Shown here in pieces: positions 1 through 12,595 of a stretch of DNA of 64,000 bases. Source of the DNA: Chiridota heheva (lineage: Eukaryota; Echinodermata; Holothuroidea; Apodida; Chiridotidae); NCBI GenBank assembly GCA_020152595.1, contig JAIGNY010001437.1, forward strand, positions 2,207,001-2,271,000. Direction: 5' to 3'. Each line of letters starts with the position of its first letter. Position 1 is the first letter of the stretch. The position numbers and the translations under genes were made by a program. Below the pieces are notes generated by a model, which saw nothing but the letters and a program-made list of their open reading frames with translations, had not been told where the DNA came from and made no database searches.

Positions 1-3000
1 GGTCACCATATAAAGGCCCGGTAAATGCATAAGTCCATAAACTGATTTTGTAACGTTAAATTGTTCTGCTGCGCCCTTGCGTTATCTGTGGCGCCTAAAC
101 TAGTTTTGGTGCCGGGGTAGACTCACATAGGGGTGGTAGCCCAGTCATATAGCTATCTTATAACGTATCACACATTAAGATTGAGACCGTCGGGGTCACC
201 ATATAAAGGCCCGGTAGATGCATAAGTCCATAAACTGATTTTTTAACCTTAAATTGTTCTGCTGCGCTCTTGCGTTATCTGTGGCGCCTAAACTAGTTTT
301 GGTGCCGGGGTAGACTCACATAGGGGTGGTAGCCCAGTCATATAGCTATCTTATAACGTATCACACATTAAGATTGAGACCGTCGGGGTCACCATATAAA
401 GACCCAATAGATGTATGTCCCAATAAACTTATGATTTAAAACAAAATAACGCACTTTTGCGCTCTTGGGTTATCTGCGGCGCCTAAACTAGCTTTGGTGC
501 CGGAGTAGACTCACATGGGGGAGATAGCCCATGAATATAGCTATCTTATAACGTATCACACTTTAAGATTGAGACCGTCGGGGCCACCATATAAAGACCC
601 AGTAGATGTACATTCCAATAAACTTATGTTTTTAAAACAAAATAGCCCACTTTTGCGCTCTTGGGTTATCTGCGACGCCTAAACTAGCTTTGGTGCCGGG
701 GTAGACTCACATGGGGGTGGTAGCCCAGTCATATAGCTATCTTATAACGTATCACACATAAAGATTGAGACCGTCGGGGTCACCATATAAAGGACTAGTA
801 GATGCATGAGTCCATAAACTGATTTTTAAACGTTAAATTGTTCTGCTGCGCTCTTGCGTTATCTGCGACGCATAAACTAGCTTTGGTGCCGGGGTAGACT
901 CACATAGGGGTGGTAGCCCAGTCATATACCTATCTTATAACGTATCACACATAAAGATTGAGACCGTCGGGGTCACCATATAAAGGACCAGTAGATGCAT
1001 GAGTCCATAAACTGATTTTTAAACGTTAAAATGTTCTGCTGCGCTCTTGCGTTATCTGCGACGCATAAACTAGTTTTGGTGCCGGGGTAGACTCACATAG
1101 GGGTGGTATCCCAGTCATATAGCTATCTTATAACGTATCACACATTAAGATTGAGACCGTCGGGGTCACCATATAAAGACCCAGTAGATGTATGTCCCAA
1201 TAAACTTATGTTTTTAAAACAAAATAGCCCACTTTTGCGCTCTTGGGTTATCTGCGGCGCCTAAACTAGCTTTGGTGCCGGGGTAGACTCACATGGGGTG
1301 GTAGCCCAGTCATATAGCTATCTTATAACGTATCACACATTAAGATTGAGACCGTCGGGGTCACCATATAAAGGCCCAGTAGATGATTGCGTCCATAACT
1401 GATTTTTTAACGTTAAATTGTTCTGCTGCGATCTTGCGTAATCTGCGGCGCCTAAACTAGCTTTGGTGCCGGGGTAGACTCACATAGGGGCGGTAGCCCA
1501 GTCATATAGCTATCTTATAACGTATCACGCATTAAGATTGAGACCGTCGGGGTCACCATATAAAGGACCGGTAGATGCATGAGTCCATAAACTGATTTTT
1601 TAACGATAAATTGTTCTGCTGCGCTCTTGCGTTATTTGCAGCGCCTAAACTAGCTTTGGTGCCGGGGTAGACTCACATAGGGGTGGTAGCCCAGTCATAT
1701 AGCTATCTTATAACGTATCACACATTAAGATTGAGACCGTCGGGGTCACCATATAAAGGACCGGTAGATGCATAAGTCCATAAACTGATTTTTTAACGTT
1801 AAATTGTTCTGCTGCGATCTTGCGTTATCTGTGGCGCCTAAACTAGCTTTGGTGCCGGGGTAGACTCACATAGGGGTGGTAGCCCAGTCATATAGCTATC
1901 TTATAACGTATCACACATTAAGATTGAGACCGTCGGGGTCACCATATAAAGGACCGGTAGATGCATAAGTCCATAAACTGATTTTTTAACCTTAAATTGT
2001 TCTGCTGCGCTCTTGCGTTATCTGTGGCGCCTAAACTAGTTTTGGTGCCGGGGTAGACTCACATAGGGGTGGTAGCCCAGTCATATAGCTATCTTATAAC
2101 GTATCACACATTAAGATTGAGACCGTCGGGGTCACCATATAAAGACCCAATAGATGTATGTCCCAATAAACTTATGATTTAAAACAAAATAACGCACTTT
2201 TGCGCTCTTGGGTTATCTGCGGCGCCTAAACTAGCTTTGGTGCCGGAGTAGACTCACATGGGGGAGATAGCCCATGAATATAGCTATCTTATAACGTATC
2301 ACACTTTAAGATTGAGACCGTCGGGGCCACCATATAAAGACCAGTAGATGTACATTCCAATAAACTTATGTTTTTAAAACAAAATAGCCCACTTTTGCGC
2401 TCTTGGGTTATCTGCGACGCCTAAACTAGCTTTGGTGCCGGGGTAGACTCACATGGGGGTGGTAGCCCAGTCATATAGCTATCTTATAACGTATCACACA
2501 TAAAGATTGAGACCGTCGGGGTCACCATATAAAGGACTAGTAGATGCATGAGTCCATAAACTGATTTTTAAACGTTAAATTGTTCTGCTGCGCTCTTGCG
2601 TTATCTGCGACGCATAAACTAGCTTTGGTGCCGGGGTAGACTCACATAGGGGTGGTAGCCCAGTCATATAGCTATCTTATAACGTATCACACATAAAGAT
2701 TGAGACCGTCGGGGTCACCATATAAAGGACCAGTAGATGCATGAGTCCATAAACTGATTTTTAAACGTTAAAATGTTCTGCTGCGCTCTTGCGTTATCTG
2801 CGACGCATAAACTAGTTTTGGTGCCGGGGTAGACTTACATAGGGGTGGTATCCCAGTCATATAGCTATCTTATAACGTATCACACATTAAGATTGAGACC
2901 GTCGGGGTCACCATATAAAGACCCAGTAGATGTATGTCCCAATAAACTTATGTTTTTAAAACAAAATAGCCCACTTTTGCGCTCTTGGGTTATCTGCGGC

Positions 3001-5650
3001 GCCTAAACTAGCTTTGGTGCCGGGGTAGACTCACATGCGGGTGGTAGCCCAGTCATATAGCTATCCTATGACGTATCACACATTAAGATTGAGACCGTCG
3101 GGGTAACCATATAAAGGCCCAGTAGATGATTGCGTCCAAAAACTGATTTTTTAACGTTAAATTGTTCTGCTACGCTCTTGCGTTATCTGTGGCGCCTAAA
3201 CTAGTTTTGGTGCCGGGGTAGACTCACATAGGGGTGGTAGCCCAGTCATATAGCTATCTTATAACGTATCACACATTAAGATTGAGACCGTCGGGGTCAC
3301 CATATAAAGGACCGGTAGATGCATGAGTCCATAAACTGATTTTTTAACGTTAAATTGTTCTGCTGCGATCTTGCGTTATCTGCGGCGCCTAAACTAGCTT
3401 TGGTGCCGGGGTAGACTCACATAGGGGTGGTAGCCCAGTCATATAGCTATCTTATAACGTATCACACATTAAGATTGAGACCGTCGGGGTCACCATATAA
3501 AGGCCCGGTAGATGCATAAGTCCATAAACTGATTTGTTAAAGTTAAATTGTTCTGCTGCGCTCTTGCGTTATCTGCGGCGCCTAAACTAGCTTTGGTGCC
3601 GGGGTAGACTCACATAGGGGTGGTAGCCCAGTCATATAGCTATCTTATAACGTATCACACATTAAGATTGAGACCGTCGGGGTCACCATATAAAGATCCA
3701 ATAGATGTATGTCCCAATAAACCTATGTTTTTAAATCAAAATAGCCCACTTTTGCGCTCTTGGGTTATCTGCGACGCCTAAACTAGTTTTGGTGCCGGGG
3801 TAGACTCACATGACGGTGGTAGCCCAATCATATAGCTATCTTATAACGTATCACACATGAAGATTAAGACCGTCGGGGTCACCATATAAAGGACCCAGTA
3901 GATGATTGCGTCCAAAAACTGACTTTTTAACGTTAAATTGTTCTGCTGCGCTCTTGCGTTATCTGCGGCGCCTAAACTAATTTTGGTGCCGGGGTAGACT
4001 CACATGGGGGTGGTAGCCCAGTCATATAGCTATCTTATAACGTATCACACATTAAGATTGAGACCGTCGGGGTCACCATATAAAGGACCGGTAGATGCAT
4101 GAGTCCATAAACTGAGTTTTTAACGTTAAATTGGTCTGCTGCGCTCTTGCGTTATCTACGGCGCGTAAACTAGCTTTGGTGCCGGGGTAGACTCACATGG
4201 GGGAGGTATCATGAATATAGCTATCTTATAACGTATCACACATTAAGATTGAGACCGTCGGGGTAACCATATAAAGGCCCAGTAGATGATTGCGTCCCAA
4301 AACTGATTTTTTAACGTTGAATTGTTCTTCTACGCTCTTGCGTTATCTACGGCACTTAAACTAGCTTTGGTGCCGGGGTAGACTTTTATGGGGGTGGTAG
4401 CCCAGTCATATACTTATCTTAAAACGTATCACACATGAAGATTGAGACCGTCGGGGTCACCATATAACGACCCAATATATGTATGTCCCAATAAAAATTA
4501 TGTTTTTAAAACAAAATAGCCCACTTTTGCGCTCTTGGGTTATCTGCGACGCCCAAACTAGTTTTGGTGCCGGGGTAGACTCACATAGGGGTGGTAGCCC
4601 AGTCATATAGCTATCTTATAACGTATCACACATTAAGATTGAGACCGTCGGGGTCACCATATAAAGGCCCGGTAGATGCATAAGTCCATAAACTGATTTT
4701 GTAACGTTAAATTGTTCTGCTGCGCTCTTGCGTTATCTGTGGCGCCTAAACTAGTTTTGGTGCCGGGGTAGACTCACATAGGGGTGGTAGCCCAGTCATA
4801 TAGCTATCTTATAACGTATCACACATTAAGATTGAGACCGTCGGGGTCACCATATAAAGGCCCGGTAGATGCATAAGTCCATAAACTGATTTTTTAACCT
4901 TAAATTGTTCTGCTGCGCTCTTGCGTTATCTGTGGCGCCTAAACTAGTTTTGGTGCCGGGGTAGACTCACATAGGGGTGGTAGCCCAGTCATATAGCTAT
5001 CTTATAACGTATCACACATTAAGATTGAGACCGTCGGGGTCACCATATAAAGGCCCGGTAGATGCATAAGTCCATAAACTGATTTTTTAACCTTAAATTG
5101 TTCTGCTGCGCTCTTGCGTTATCTGTGGCGCCTAAACTAGTTTTGGTGCCGGGGTAGACTCACATAGGGGTGGTAGCCCAGTCATATAGCTATCTTATAA
5201 CGTATCACACATTAAGATTGAGACCGTCGGGGTCACCATATAAAGGACCAGTAGATGCATGAGTCCATAAACTGATTCTTAAACGTTAAATTGTTCTGTT
5301 GCGCTCTTGCGTTATCTGCGACGCATAAACTAGTTTTGGTGCCGGGGTAGACTCACATGGGGGTGGTAGCCCAGTCATATAGCTATCTTATAACGTATCA
5401 CACATTAAGATTGAGACCGTCGGGGTCACCATATAAAGGACCAGTAGATGCATGAGTCCATAAACTGATTTTTAAACGTTAAATTGTTCTGCTGCGCTCT
5501 TGCGTTATCTATCTAGCTTTGGTGCCGGGATAGACTCACATGGAGGTGGTAGCTCAGTCATATAGCTATCTTATAACGTATCACACTTTAAGATTGAGAC
5601 CGTCGGGGTCACCATATAAAGGCCCGGTAGATGCATGAGTCCATAAACTG
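1..5650 (+). repeat. ~193-bp satellite array (left arm)
   Basis: About 29 head-to-tail monomers. The anchor GGTCACC recurs at 1, 194, 387, 582, 778, 971, 1164, 1359, 1551, 1744, 1937, 2130 and so on, spacing 192-196 bp. Two subtypes alternate irregularly. Type A has a segment containing TTGTTCTGCTGCGC; type B has a segment containing AAAACAAAATAGCCCAC. Both share the part with TGCCGGGGTAGACTCACAT and GACCGTCGGGGTCACC. Monomers 2-9 match monomers 11-18 in order, including private variants, so a 9-monomer unit of 1,743 bp is itself repeated. The array starts before the window and ends abruptly near 5650. No coding capacity was seen. Every monomer carries a CCATATAAAG TATA-like motif. Confidence 0.97.
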
Positions 5651-5951
5651 GAACAGGACGGCAATGAAATTATTTTCTCCATTTTCACCAGCGCAAATTT
5701 GACTTCCACCCCGGGAATTCTAAAGTAATCTTTTAAAAATGAATTTTAATAAATAATTTTTGAAGAGCAGATTTGAAAATTTTACTCAACAGCAAAAACT
5801 CAAAACAAAATTTAAGTTCCAGAAATATCAATTTTAATATCATTCTCCAAGTATACAACTTAAGAATAGCAGAATTTAAAAAGCAAAATAAATGTTAATG
5901 GCTGAACTTAGTAACAACAGTGTAAATTATGGTCACTGCGCATGTCTCGAT

Positions 5952-5981
5952 CTCCCAATCAGGAGATATCCCGATTGGGAG
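5952..5981. repeat. Short perfect inverted repeat (hairpin)
   Basis: CTCCCAATC and GATTGGGAG form a 9-bp perfect stem around a 12-nt loop in the satellite spacer. Role unknown; it may belong to a dispersed repeat that continues into the GTTAGG-rich stretch at about 5995-6020. Confidence 0.6.
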
Positions 5982-7363
5982 CGTAGACCGGACTGTTAGT
6001 GTTAGGATTTGGGTTAGGGCATACTTTCAGACTATTGGACTATTGGGCTTTTGGACTATCGGGCCTTAGTACTAATGGGCAATAGTGAACCTTCGGATTA
6101 TTGGAGTCTTATTCAATTCTTGTGTCTTTATATATTCTTCAAATGGAGGATCTGTATCTCCCTACAGGACACCCTCCCCTGAAGAATCTTCTCTCATGAG
6201 TTGGGGCAGGTGGAGGGATACAAGACCCAAACAAATTTCCAATTACAAGCAAAAATAAAGTTGCACTGCTAAATTAAGTTTCTATTAACGTTCAAGTTGT
6301 TTCTTCTCCTCACTTTTCAGGAATGTTTCTTCATTTCCGGCTAAATTTCTTTAAATTTTCGGAACAATTATGCCTACTTCAATTTTCGGGATGATGTTCT
6401 TTACTTTTCAGAATTATTTATATTTTCAAATTTCCGGGCATTTTTGGTTGCTTGTACATATCAAATAATTGTGCTTTCTTCAATCAGATCTGCCAATAAA
6501 AAAGATTAGTTGTAACCTAATAAAGTGACTTTTCTCAAAGAAACCTAAACTCAAATTTATCTGACACACTTTTTAAACTTTGCATTGAAGATGGGAGAGG
6601 GCACGTCACTCTATGACATTTTCAGTTTCGCTGGTCCAATATCAAAGATTGTCTCTTATAAAGAGTATTAACTAATTATAATACGGAGAAAATAGGTTAT
6701 AGGAGTTCAATCTTTCGTGTATTCTCTGGCGTAGACGCACGATTTGACCCCTAATTGACTTTTTTATTGCTTATCATGCTTAGCTAAAATTCAGCAAAGT
6801 CATACTGGGGTTTTGTGGTTTTCGAACAATGTATCATGGGACATAACTTTGACTATAGTTTAATTTTTAAAAGAAAACACCTCATTTAAAACGGAAGTTC
6901 AAAATTCATTTCAACATAGGCTTCCAGACTTCCAGAAAGCACACATTCCCACTATTGTCATGCAAATATATAGTCTTTTGTTGTATATTATTCATATTTA
7001 GTTTCAAAGAACAAAAGAAGAAGTTGGTTACACTTCCGTCTAAGGAATAGCTATGTCCCGATAACTTCCGTTACAGAAAATTATTATATTTCTTTTCCTC
7101 TGCTTGAACATGGTCCAAGTTATTTTCTGCAGTGTGATTGGACACTGGACAGACGAGGACACACCCTCCTATTATAATAGGATGTTGCCATATCATTGCT
7201 GCTTTACCTAAGGTTATTCTATTAATTTCATAGGGAAGTTACTTCCTTCACTTACTAGGTGTTTAATTGTGTTAGATTTAAACATTTTAAAACCAAAATA
7301 TTGTAAACGTTATTCGAATTTTTACTCTATAAATTATAAAAGGTCTGCATGAACATTATTCAC

Positions 7364-7627
7364 CCAGATAGCACACAACGTTGGGCCAGCGTTGGCCGAA
7401 GGTTGGCATACGTTGGCATTATGTTGGGTTCGCATGTTCACATTGGCCCAACGCTGCTAACGTTCTGTAACCAACGGTTGACACGGTTGGCAAACAGTTG
7501 GTATAGCACCGTTGGACCAACTATCAGCCTACGAGCACCCAACCTAATCTATACGTTAATCCAACGTAGTGCCAACATAATATACAACCTTCAGCCAACG
7601 TTGGTCCAAGCAAATTGTGCTATCAGG
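7364..7627. mobile_element. MITE-like element with CAACGTTGG-rich interior
   Basis: The left end CCAGATAGCACA and the reverse complement of the right end (CCTGATAGCACA) are 12-bp terminal inverted repeats with one mismatch. The 264-bp interior is dense in AACGTTGG/CCAACG half-sites in both orientations, so it is strongly self-complementary. No clear target-site duplication could be assigned. A 106-codon frame crossing it is a by-product of the repeats. Confidence 0.7.
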
Positions 7628-8417
7628 GTCATTCTTCCCTCGTGTCTCTTTGGGGACATGTACAAGTAAATTAAGAGTTTAGGTCCTTGAGTTTCTCCCA
7701 CTTTGGACTTCCATACTCCTTGCACCATGGGCCAGAAAGCGACCCACATTTAGACATAATTGATTAATTACCTAAGTGGTTCAAAATATGGACAGGGGAC
7801 TGGCCCATGGGGACTCTTGTACATAATAAGGTACCACAGTCTTCAGGAATGGTAGCGAAGGGATACGTCTTGATTTTTTATATCCAACTTGACGAGATTT
7901 GATGAAGCATAAGTTTTATGGGGAACTATTTTACCATGGACCATACCAAAATTTGAGTGATTTGGTGGGGGCCGGTGTATAACAAGGCTTTACTTTAGCC
8001 TGAAAAAGGGGGCCAAAACCTCTGGTGACCCCTTAGTGAAAGTGCCTTCATCCGACAGATATTAGATATTACTTTTTGGAGAACATCACAGAATATCAAA
8101 AATCTTATAGCGTGATCTTTAACAATGTTTTTATTTTGCTGCCATCTTGTATTTCGTCTTGCTCTCTCCGTTTGTAGTGCCCTCACATGGTTTTCAATGG
8201 TGTCTTCTGTTTCTCTCTCCAGAATCGGTGTCCAACAATGCTCTTGGCTGACTTGGATTCAGACGTTTCCCCAATTCTCTTTACTACAGCTTATAAACAC
8301 ATGTGTCTTCTTTCATTCCGAAACTTAACTCGTAGCCCAAATTTCCAGGCTTCCTGTACATGAAATAAAGCATGCAACATATTAACTGAGAAGACTATTA
8401 TCAACTGAAATAAGAAA

Positions 8418-11400
8418 CCATGCATCTATTGGGTCTTTATGTGGTGACCCCGACGGTCTCAATCTTGATATGTGATACGTTATAAGATAGCTATATGACT
8501 GGGCTACCACCCCTATGTGAGTCTACCCCGGCACCAAAGTTAGTTTAGGCGCCGCAGATAACCCAAGAGCGCAAAAGTGGGCTATTTTGTTTTAAAAACA
8601 TAAGTTTATTGGGACATACATCTATTGGGTCTTTATATGGTGACCCCGACGGTCTCAATCTTCATGTGTGATACGTTATAAGATAGCTATATGACTGGGC
8701 TACCACCCCCATGTGAGTCTACCTCGGCACCAAAGCTAGTTTAGGCGCCGCAGATAACGCAAGAGCGCAGCAGAACAATTTAACGTTAAAAAATCAGTTA
8801 ATGGACTCATGCATCTACCGGTCCTTTATATGGTGACTCCGACGGTCTCAATCTTAATGTGTAATACGTTATAAGATAGCTATATGACTGGGCTACCACC
8901 CCTATGTGAGTCTACCCCGGCACCAAAGCTAGTTTAGGCGCCGCAGATAACCCAAGAGCGCAAAAGTGGGCTATTTTGTTTTTAAAAACATAAGTTTATT
9001 GGGACATACATCTATTGGGTCTTTATATGGTGACCCCGACGGTCTCAATCTTAATGTGTGATATGTTATAAGATAGCTATATGACTGGGCTACCTCCCCC
9101 ATGTGAGTCTACCCCGGCACCAAAGCTAGTTTAGGCGCCACAGATAACCCAAGAGCGCAAAAGTGGGCTATTTTGTTTTAAAAACATAAGTTTATTGGGA
9201 CATACACTATTGGGTCTTTATATGGTGACCCCTACGGTCTCAATCTTGATGTGTGGTACGTTATAAGATAGCTATATAACTGGGCTACCACCCCCATGTG
9301 AGTCTACCCCGGCACCAAAGCTAGTTTAGGCGCCGCATATAACGCAAGAGCGCAGCAGAACAATTTAACGTTAAAAAATCAGTTTATGGATTTATGCATC
9401 TACCGGGCCTTTATATGGTGACCCCGACGGTCTCAATCTTAATGTGTGATACGTTATAAGATAGCTATATGACTGGGCTACCACCCCCATGTAAGTCTAC
9501 CCCGGCACCAAAGCTAGTTTAGGCGCCGCAGATAACGCAAGAGCGCAGCAGAACAATTTAACGTTACAAAATCAGTTTATGGACTCATGCATCTACCGGG
9601 CCTTTATATGGTAACCCCGACGGTCTCAATCTTAATGTGTGGTACGTTATAAGATAGCCATATGACTGGGATACCACCCCCATGTGAGTCTACCCCGGCA
9701 CCAAAGCTAGTTTAGGCGCCGCAGATAACCCAAGAGCGCAAAAGTGGGCTATTTTGTTTTAAAAACATAAGTTTATTGGGACATACACTATTGGGTCTTT
9801 ATATGGTGACCCCGACGGTCTCAATCTTCATGTGTGGTACGTTATAAGATAGCTATATGACTGGGCTACCACCCCCATGTGAGTCTACCCCGGCACCAAA
9901 GCTAGTTTAGGCGCCGCAGATAACGCAAGAGCGCAGCAGAACAATTTAACGTTAAAAAATCAGTTAATGGACTCATGCATCTACCGGTCCTTTATATGGT
10001 GACCCCGACGGTCTCATTCTCAAAGTGTAATACGTTATAAGATAGCTATATGACTGGGCTACCACCCCTATGTGAGACTACCCCGGCACAAAAGCTAGTT
10101 TAGGCGCCGCAGATAACGCAAGAGCGCAGCAGAACAATTTAACATTAACAAATCAGTTTGGAATGCATCTACCGGTCCTTTATATGGTGACCCTGACGGT
10201 CTCATTCTCAAAGTGTAATACGTTATAAGATAGCTTTGACTGGACTCAGTCTACCCCGGCACCAAAGCTAGTTTAGGCGCCGCAGATAACGCAAGATCCA
10301 GAACAATTTAACATTAACAAATCAGTTTATGGGCGGGCCTTTATATGGTGACCCCGACGGTCTCAATCTTAATGTGTGATACGTTATAAGATAGCTATAT
10401 GACAGGGCTACCACCCCCATGTGAGTCTACCCCGGCACCAAAGCTAGTTTAGGCGCCGCAGATAACCCAATAGCGCAAAAGTGGGCTATTTTGTTTTTAA
10501 AAACATAAGTTTATTGGGACATACATCTATTGGGTCTTTATATGGTAACCCCGACGGTCTCAATCTTCATGTGTGGTACGTTATAAGATAGCTATATAAC
10601 TGGGCTACCTCCCCCATGTGAGTCTACCCCGGCACCAAAGCTAGTTTAGGCGCCGCAGATAACCCAATAGCGCAAAAGTGGGCTATTTTGTTTTAAAAAC
10701 ATAAGTTTATTGGGACATACATCTATTGGGTCTTTATATGGTAACCCCGACGGTCTCAATCTTCATGTGTGGTACGTTATAAGATAGCTATATAACTGGG
10801 CTACCTCCCCCATGTGAGTCTACCCCGGCACCAAAGCTAGTTTAGGCGCCGCAGATAACGCAAAAGCGCAGCAGAACAATTTAACGTTAAAAAATCAGTT
10901 TATGGACTTATGCATCTACCGGTCCTTTATATGGTAACCCCGACGGTCTCAATCTTAATGTGTAATACGTCATAAGATAGCTGTATGACTGGGCTACCAC
11001 CCCTATGTGAGTCTACCCCGGCACCAAAGCTAGTTTAGGCGCCGCAGATAACCCAAGAGCGCAAAAGTGGGCTATTTTGTTTTAAAAACATAAGTTTATT
11101 GGGACATACACTATTGGGTCTTTATATGGTGAACCCGACGGTCTCAATCTTCATGTGTGATACGTTATAAGATTGGTATATGACTGGGCTACCACCCCCA
11201 TGTGAGTCTACCTCGGCCTCAAAGCTAGTTTAGGCGCCGCAGATAACGCAAGAGCGCAGCAGAACAATTTAGCGTTAAAAAGTCAGTTTATGGATTTATG
11301 CATCTACCGGGCCTTTATATGGTGACCCCGACGGTCTCAATCTTAATGTGTGATACGTTATAAGATAGCTATATGACTGGGCTACCACCCCCATGTGAGT

Positions 11401-11493
11401 CTATTCCGGCACCAAAGCTAGTTTAGGCGCCGCAGATAACGCAAGAGCGCAGCAGAACAATTTAACGTTAAAAAATCAGTTTATGGACCCATG
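8418..11493 (-). repeat. ~193-bp satellite array (right arm, inverted)
   Basis: About 16 monomers of the same satellite as at 1-5650, in reverse orientation: every unit reads GGTGACCCCGACGGTCTC on the plus strand. Both A and B subtypes are present. Two monomers near 10140-10330 are internally shortened. The array runs into a SINE insertion at 11494, with the diverged last monomer beyond it. Confidence 0.96.
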
Positions 11494-11773
11494 AGAGAGT
11501 TGAACACACAATTGCAATGACGGGGTCGTCGCCTGCGTATTCGCTTATGATAGTACAAATGCTATCACGAAACGCTTAATACGACCCAGACGAGAACACA
11601 GGTACGACGTACGGACAGACATAACATCGACAACCAAGTCAATGTCCACGGCCTTTGATAACCAGTTGTGGTGCACTGGCGTGTCTACCCACCCCAGGAT
11701 TGAACCCGGGGCCTCGTGGTCTGTAGACAGGTATTATAACCGCTACACCACAGTAGGTAGATATGGACCCATG
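11494..11773 (-). mobile_element. tRNA-derived SINE inserted in the satellite
   Basis: The insertion splits a satellite monomer and is flanked by a perfect 12-bp duplication, TATGGACCCATG (11482-11493 and 11762-11773). On the minus strand the 5' part resembles a tRNA: an A-box-like GTGTAGCGGTTATAATACC is followed by a B-box-like GGGTTCAATCC. About 180 bp of non-tRNA body follow. This is the layout of a Pol III-transcribed SINE mobilised by a LINE. The SINE family was not identified. Confidence 0.82.
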
Positions 11774-11945
11774 CATTTACCGGTCCTTTATATGGTAACC
11801 CCGACGGTCTCAATCTTAACATATGATAAGTCATGGGATTGCTTACTTTATGGGATACCAATCCCGTGTGAGTCTCCCTCGGTACCAAATCTAGTTTAGG
11901 CGTCGCAGATAAACCAAGAGCGCAAAAGTGGGCTGTTTTTTCGCC
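11774..11945 (-). repeat. Diverged terminal satellite monomer
   Basis: The satellite resumes after the SINE with a strongly diverged unit. CGACGGTCTCAATCTTAA and GCGCAAAAGTGGGCT are still recognisable, but the middle has drifted. Such decay is typical at satellite array edges. Confidence 0.85.
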
Positions 11946-12082
11946 AAGACATCAGTCCTATTTTTCTTACAGGCCGTTAATGCAATATAGGGTATTTAGT
12001 GCGCCAGCCACCTCTGGTTAGGTCAAACTGAGGGCGACAATCACCTATCAGTCTGGCAATGTGAATACGAATACGCCAAACG

Positions 12083-12158
12083 TATTCTGAATCTGAATAT
12101 TAATATGAGGCTAACTTCAGTATTCTGAATCTGAATATGAATATGAGGCTAACTTCAG
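12083..12158. repeat. Two 38-bp direct repeats upstream of the HMG gene
   Basis: Copies at 12083-12120 and 12121-12158 differ by one base. They start with TATTCTGAATCTGAATAT and lie about 160 bp before the presumed start codon, so in the promoter or 5' UTR. No known binding site was recognised. Confidence 0.85.
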
Positions 12159-12320
12159 GTGGCTCAATTTTGTATCAGAACATTTCTCTGCTGATGATTG
12201 GATGCTTTATCGGCGCAGCTCTACTTCCATGTTTTTAACCAAAACTGACAGACAACATACTTACTTAAGCGTAAGCACTTAGACTTGAACAAGCTTCAGC
12301 AATGGGAAAAGAAATGGCTT

Positions 12321-12595
12321 ATGGAGTACCACCCATTTAAATGCCAGATGCAAACTAGTATCAGCACATCACGAACAGACCAACAAAAGAAAACCCTAGT
12401 GATCATGGAATCGTCCGTCGTAAGAGAAAATGAAGTGGAAATAATCGAAAATGTCATAACAGAAGACTCTCTCAACAAATTTCCTTCCGATAATCAGAAG
12501 TTTTGTCCCCAAAAAGCTAATGACAGAACTGTGCGCGTGATCACTTCTGAATCGAACTCGTTTACAGGCAAAATTGCTCCAGTTACAGGGACAAG
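12321..12595 (+). CDS. HMG20: HMG20-like, exon 1 (N-terminus)
   Basis: Encodes residues 1-91 plus two bases. The frame is open upstream to at least 12285, but 12321 is the first in-frame ATG; a second in-frame Met begins MESSVVREN. The exon ends ACAAG|gtaagc, phase 2, which fits the next exon (G|TTG). Composition is polar and acidic, with no domain. It is the least certain coding exon, because it rests on open frame, strong donor and phase match rather than homology. Confidence 0.65.

Larger units (their letters stand above)
5651..8417. other. Unique spacer between inverted satellite arrays
   Basis: This 2.8-kb AT-rich stretch separates the two opposed satellite arrays. It holds a 9-bp perfect stem (CTCCCAATC at 5952-5960, GATTGGGAG at 5973-5981) followed by a short GTTAGG-rich stretch, and the TIR element at 7364-7627. 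The longest open frames (67-106 codons) overlap repeats or lack recognisable domains, so I call no gene. By position it would be the loop of a foldback structure. Confidence 0.7.

Noticed and set aside
7349..7669. 106-codon frame in the satellite spacer
   Set aside because: It coincides with the TIR element and its CAACGTTGG repeats; no domain.
11680..11760. Possible tRNA gene on the minus strand
   Set aside because: A and B boxes are present, but acceptor and anticodon stems do not pair properly and the unit lies inside a SINE bounded by a target duplication.
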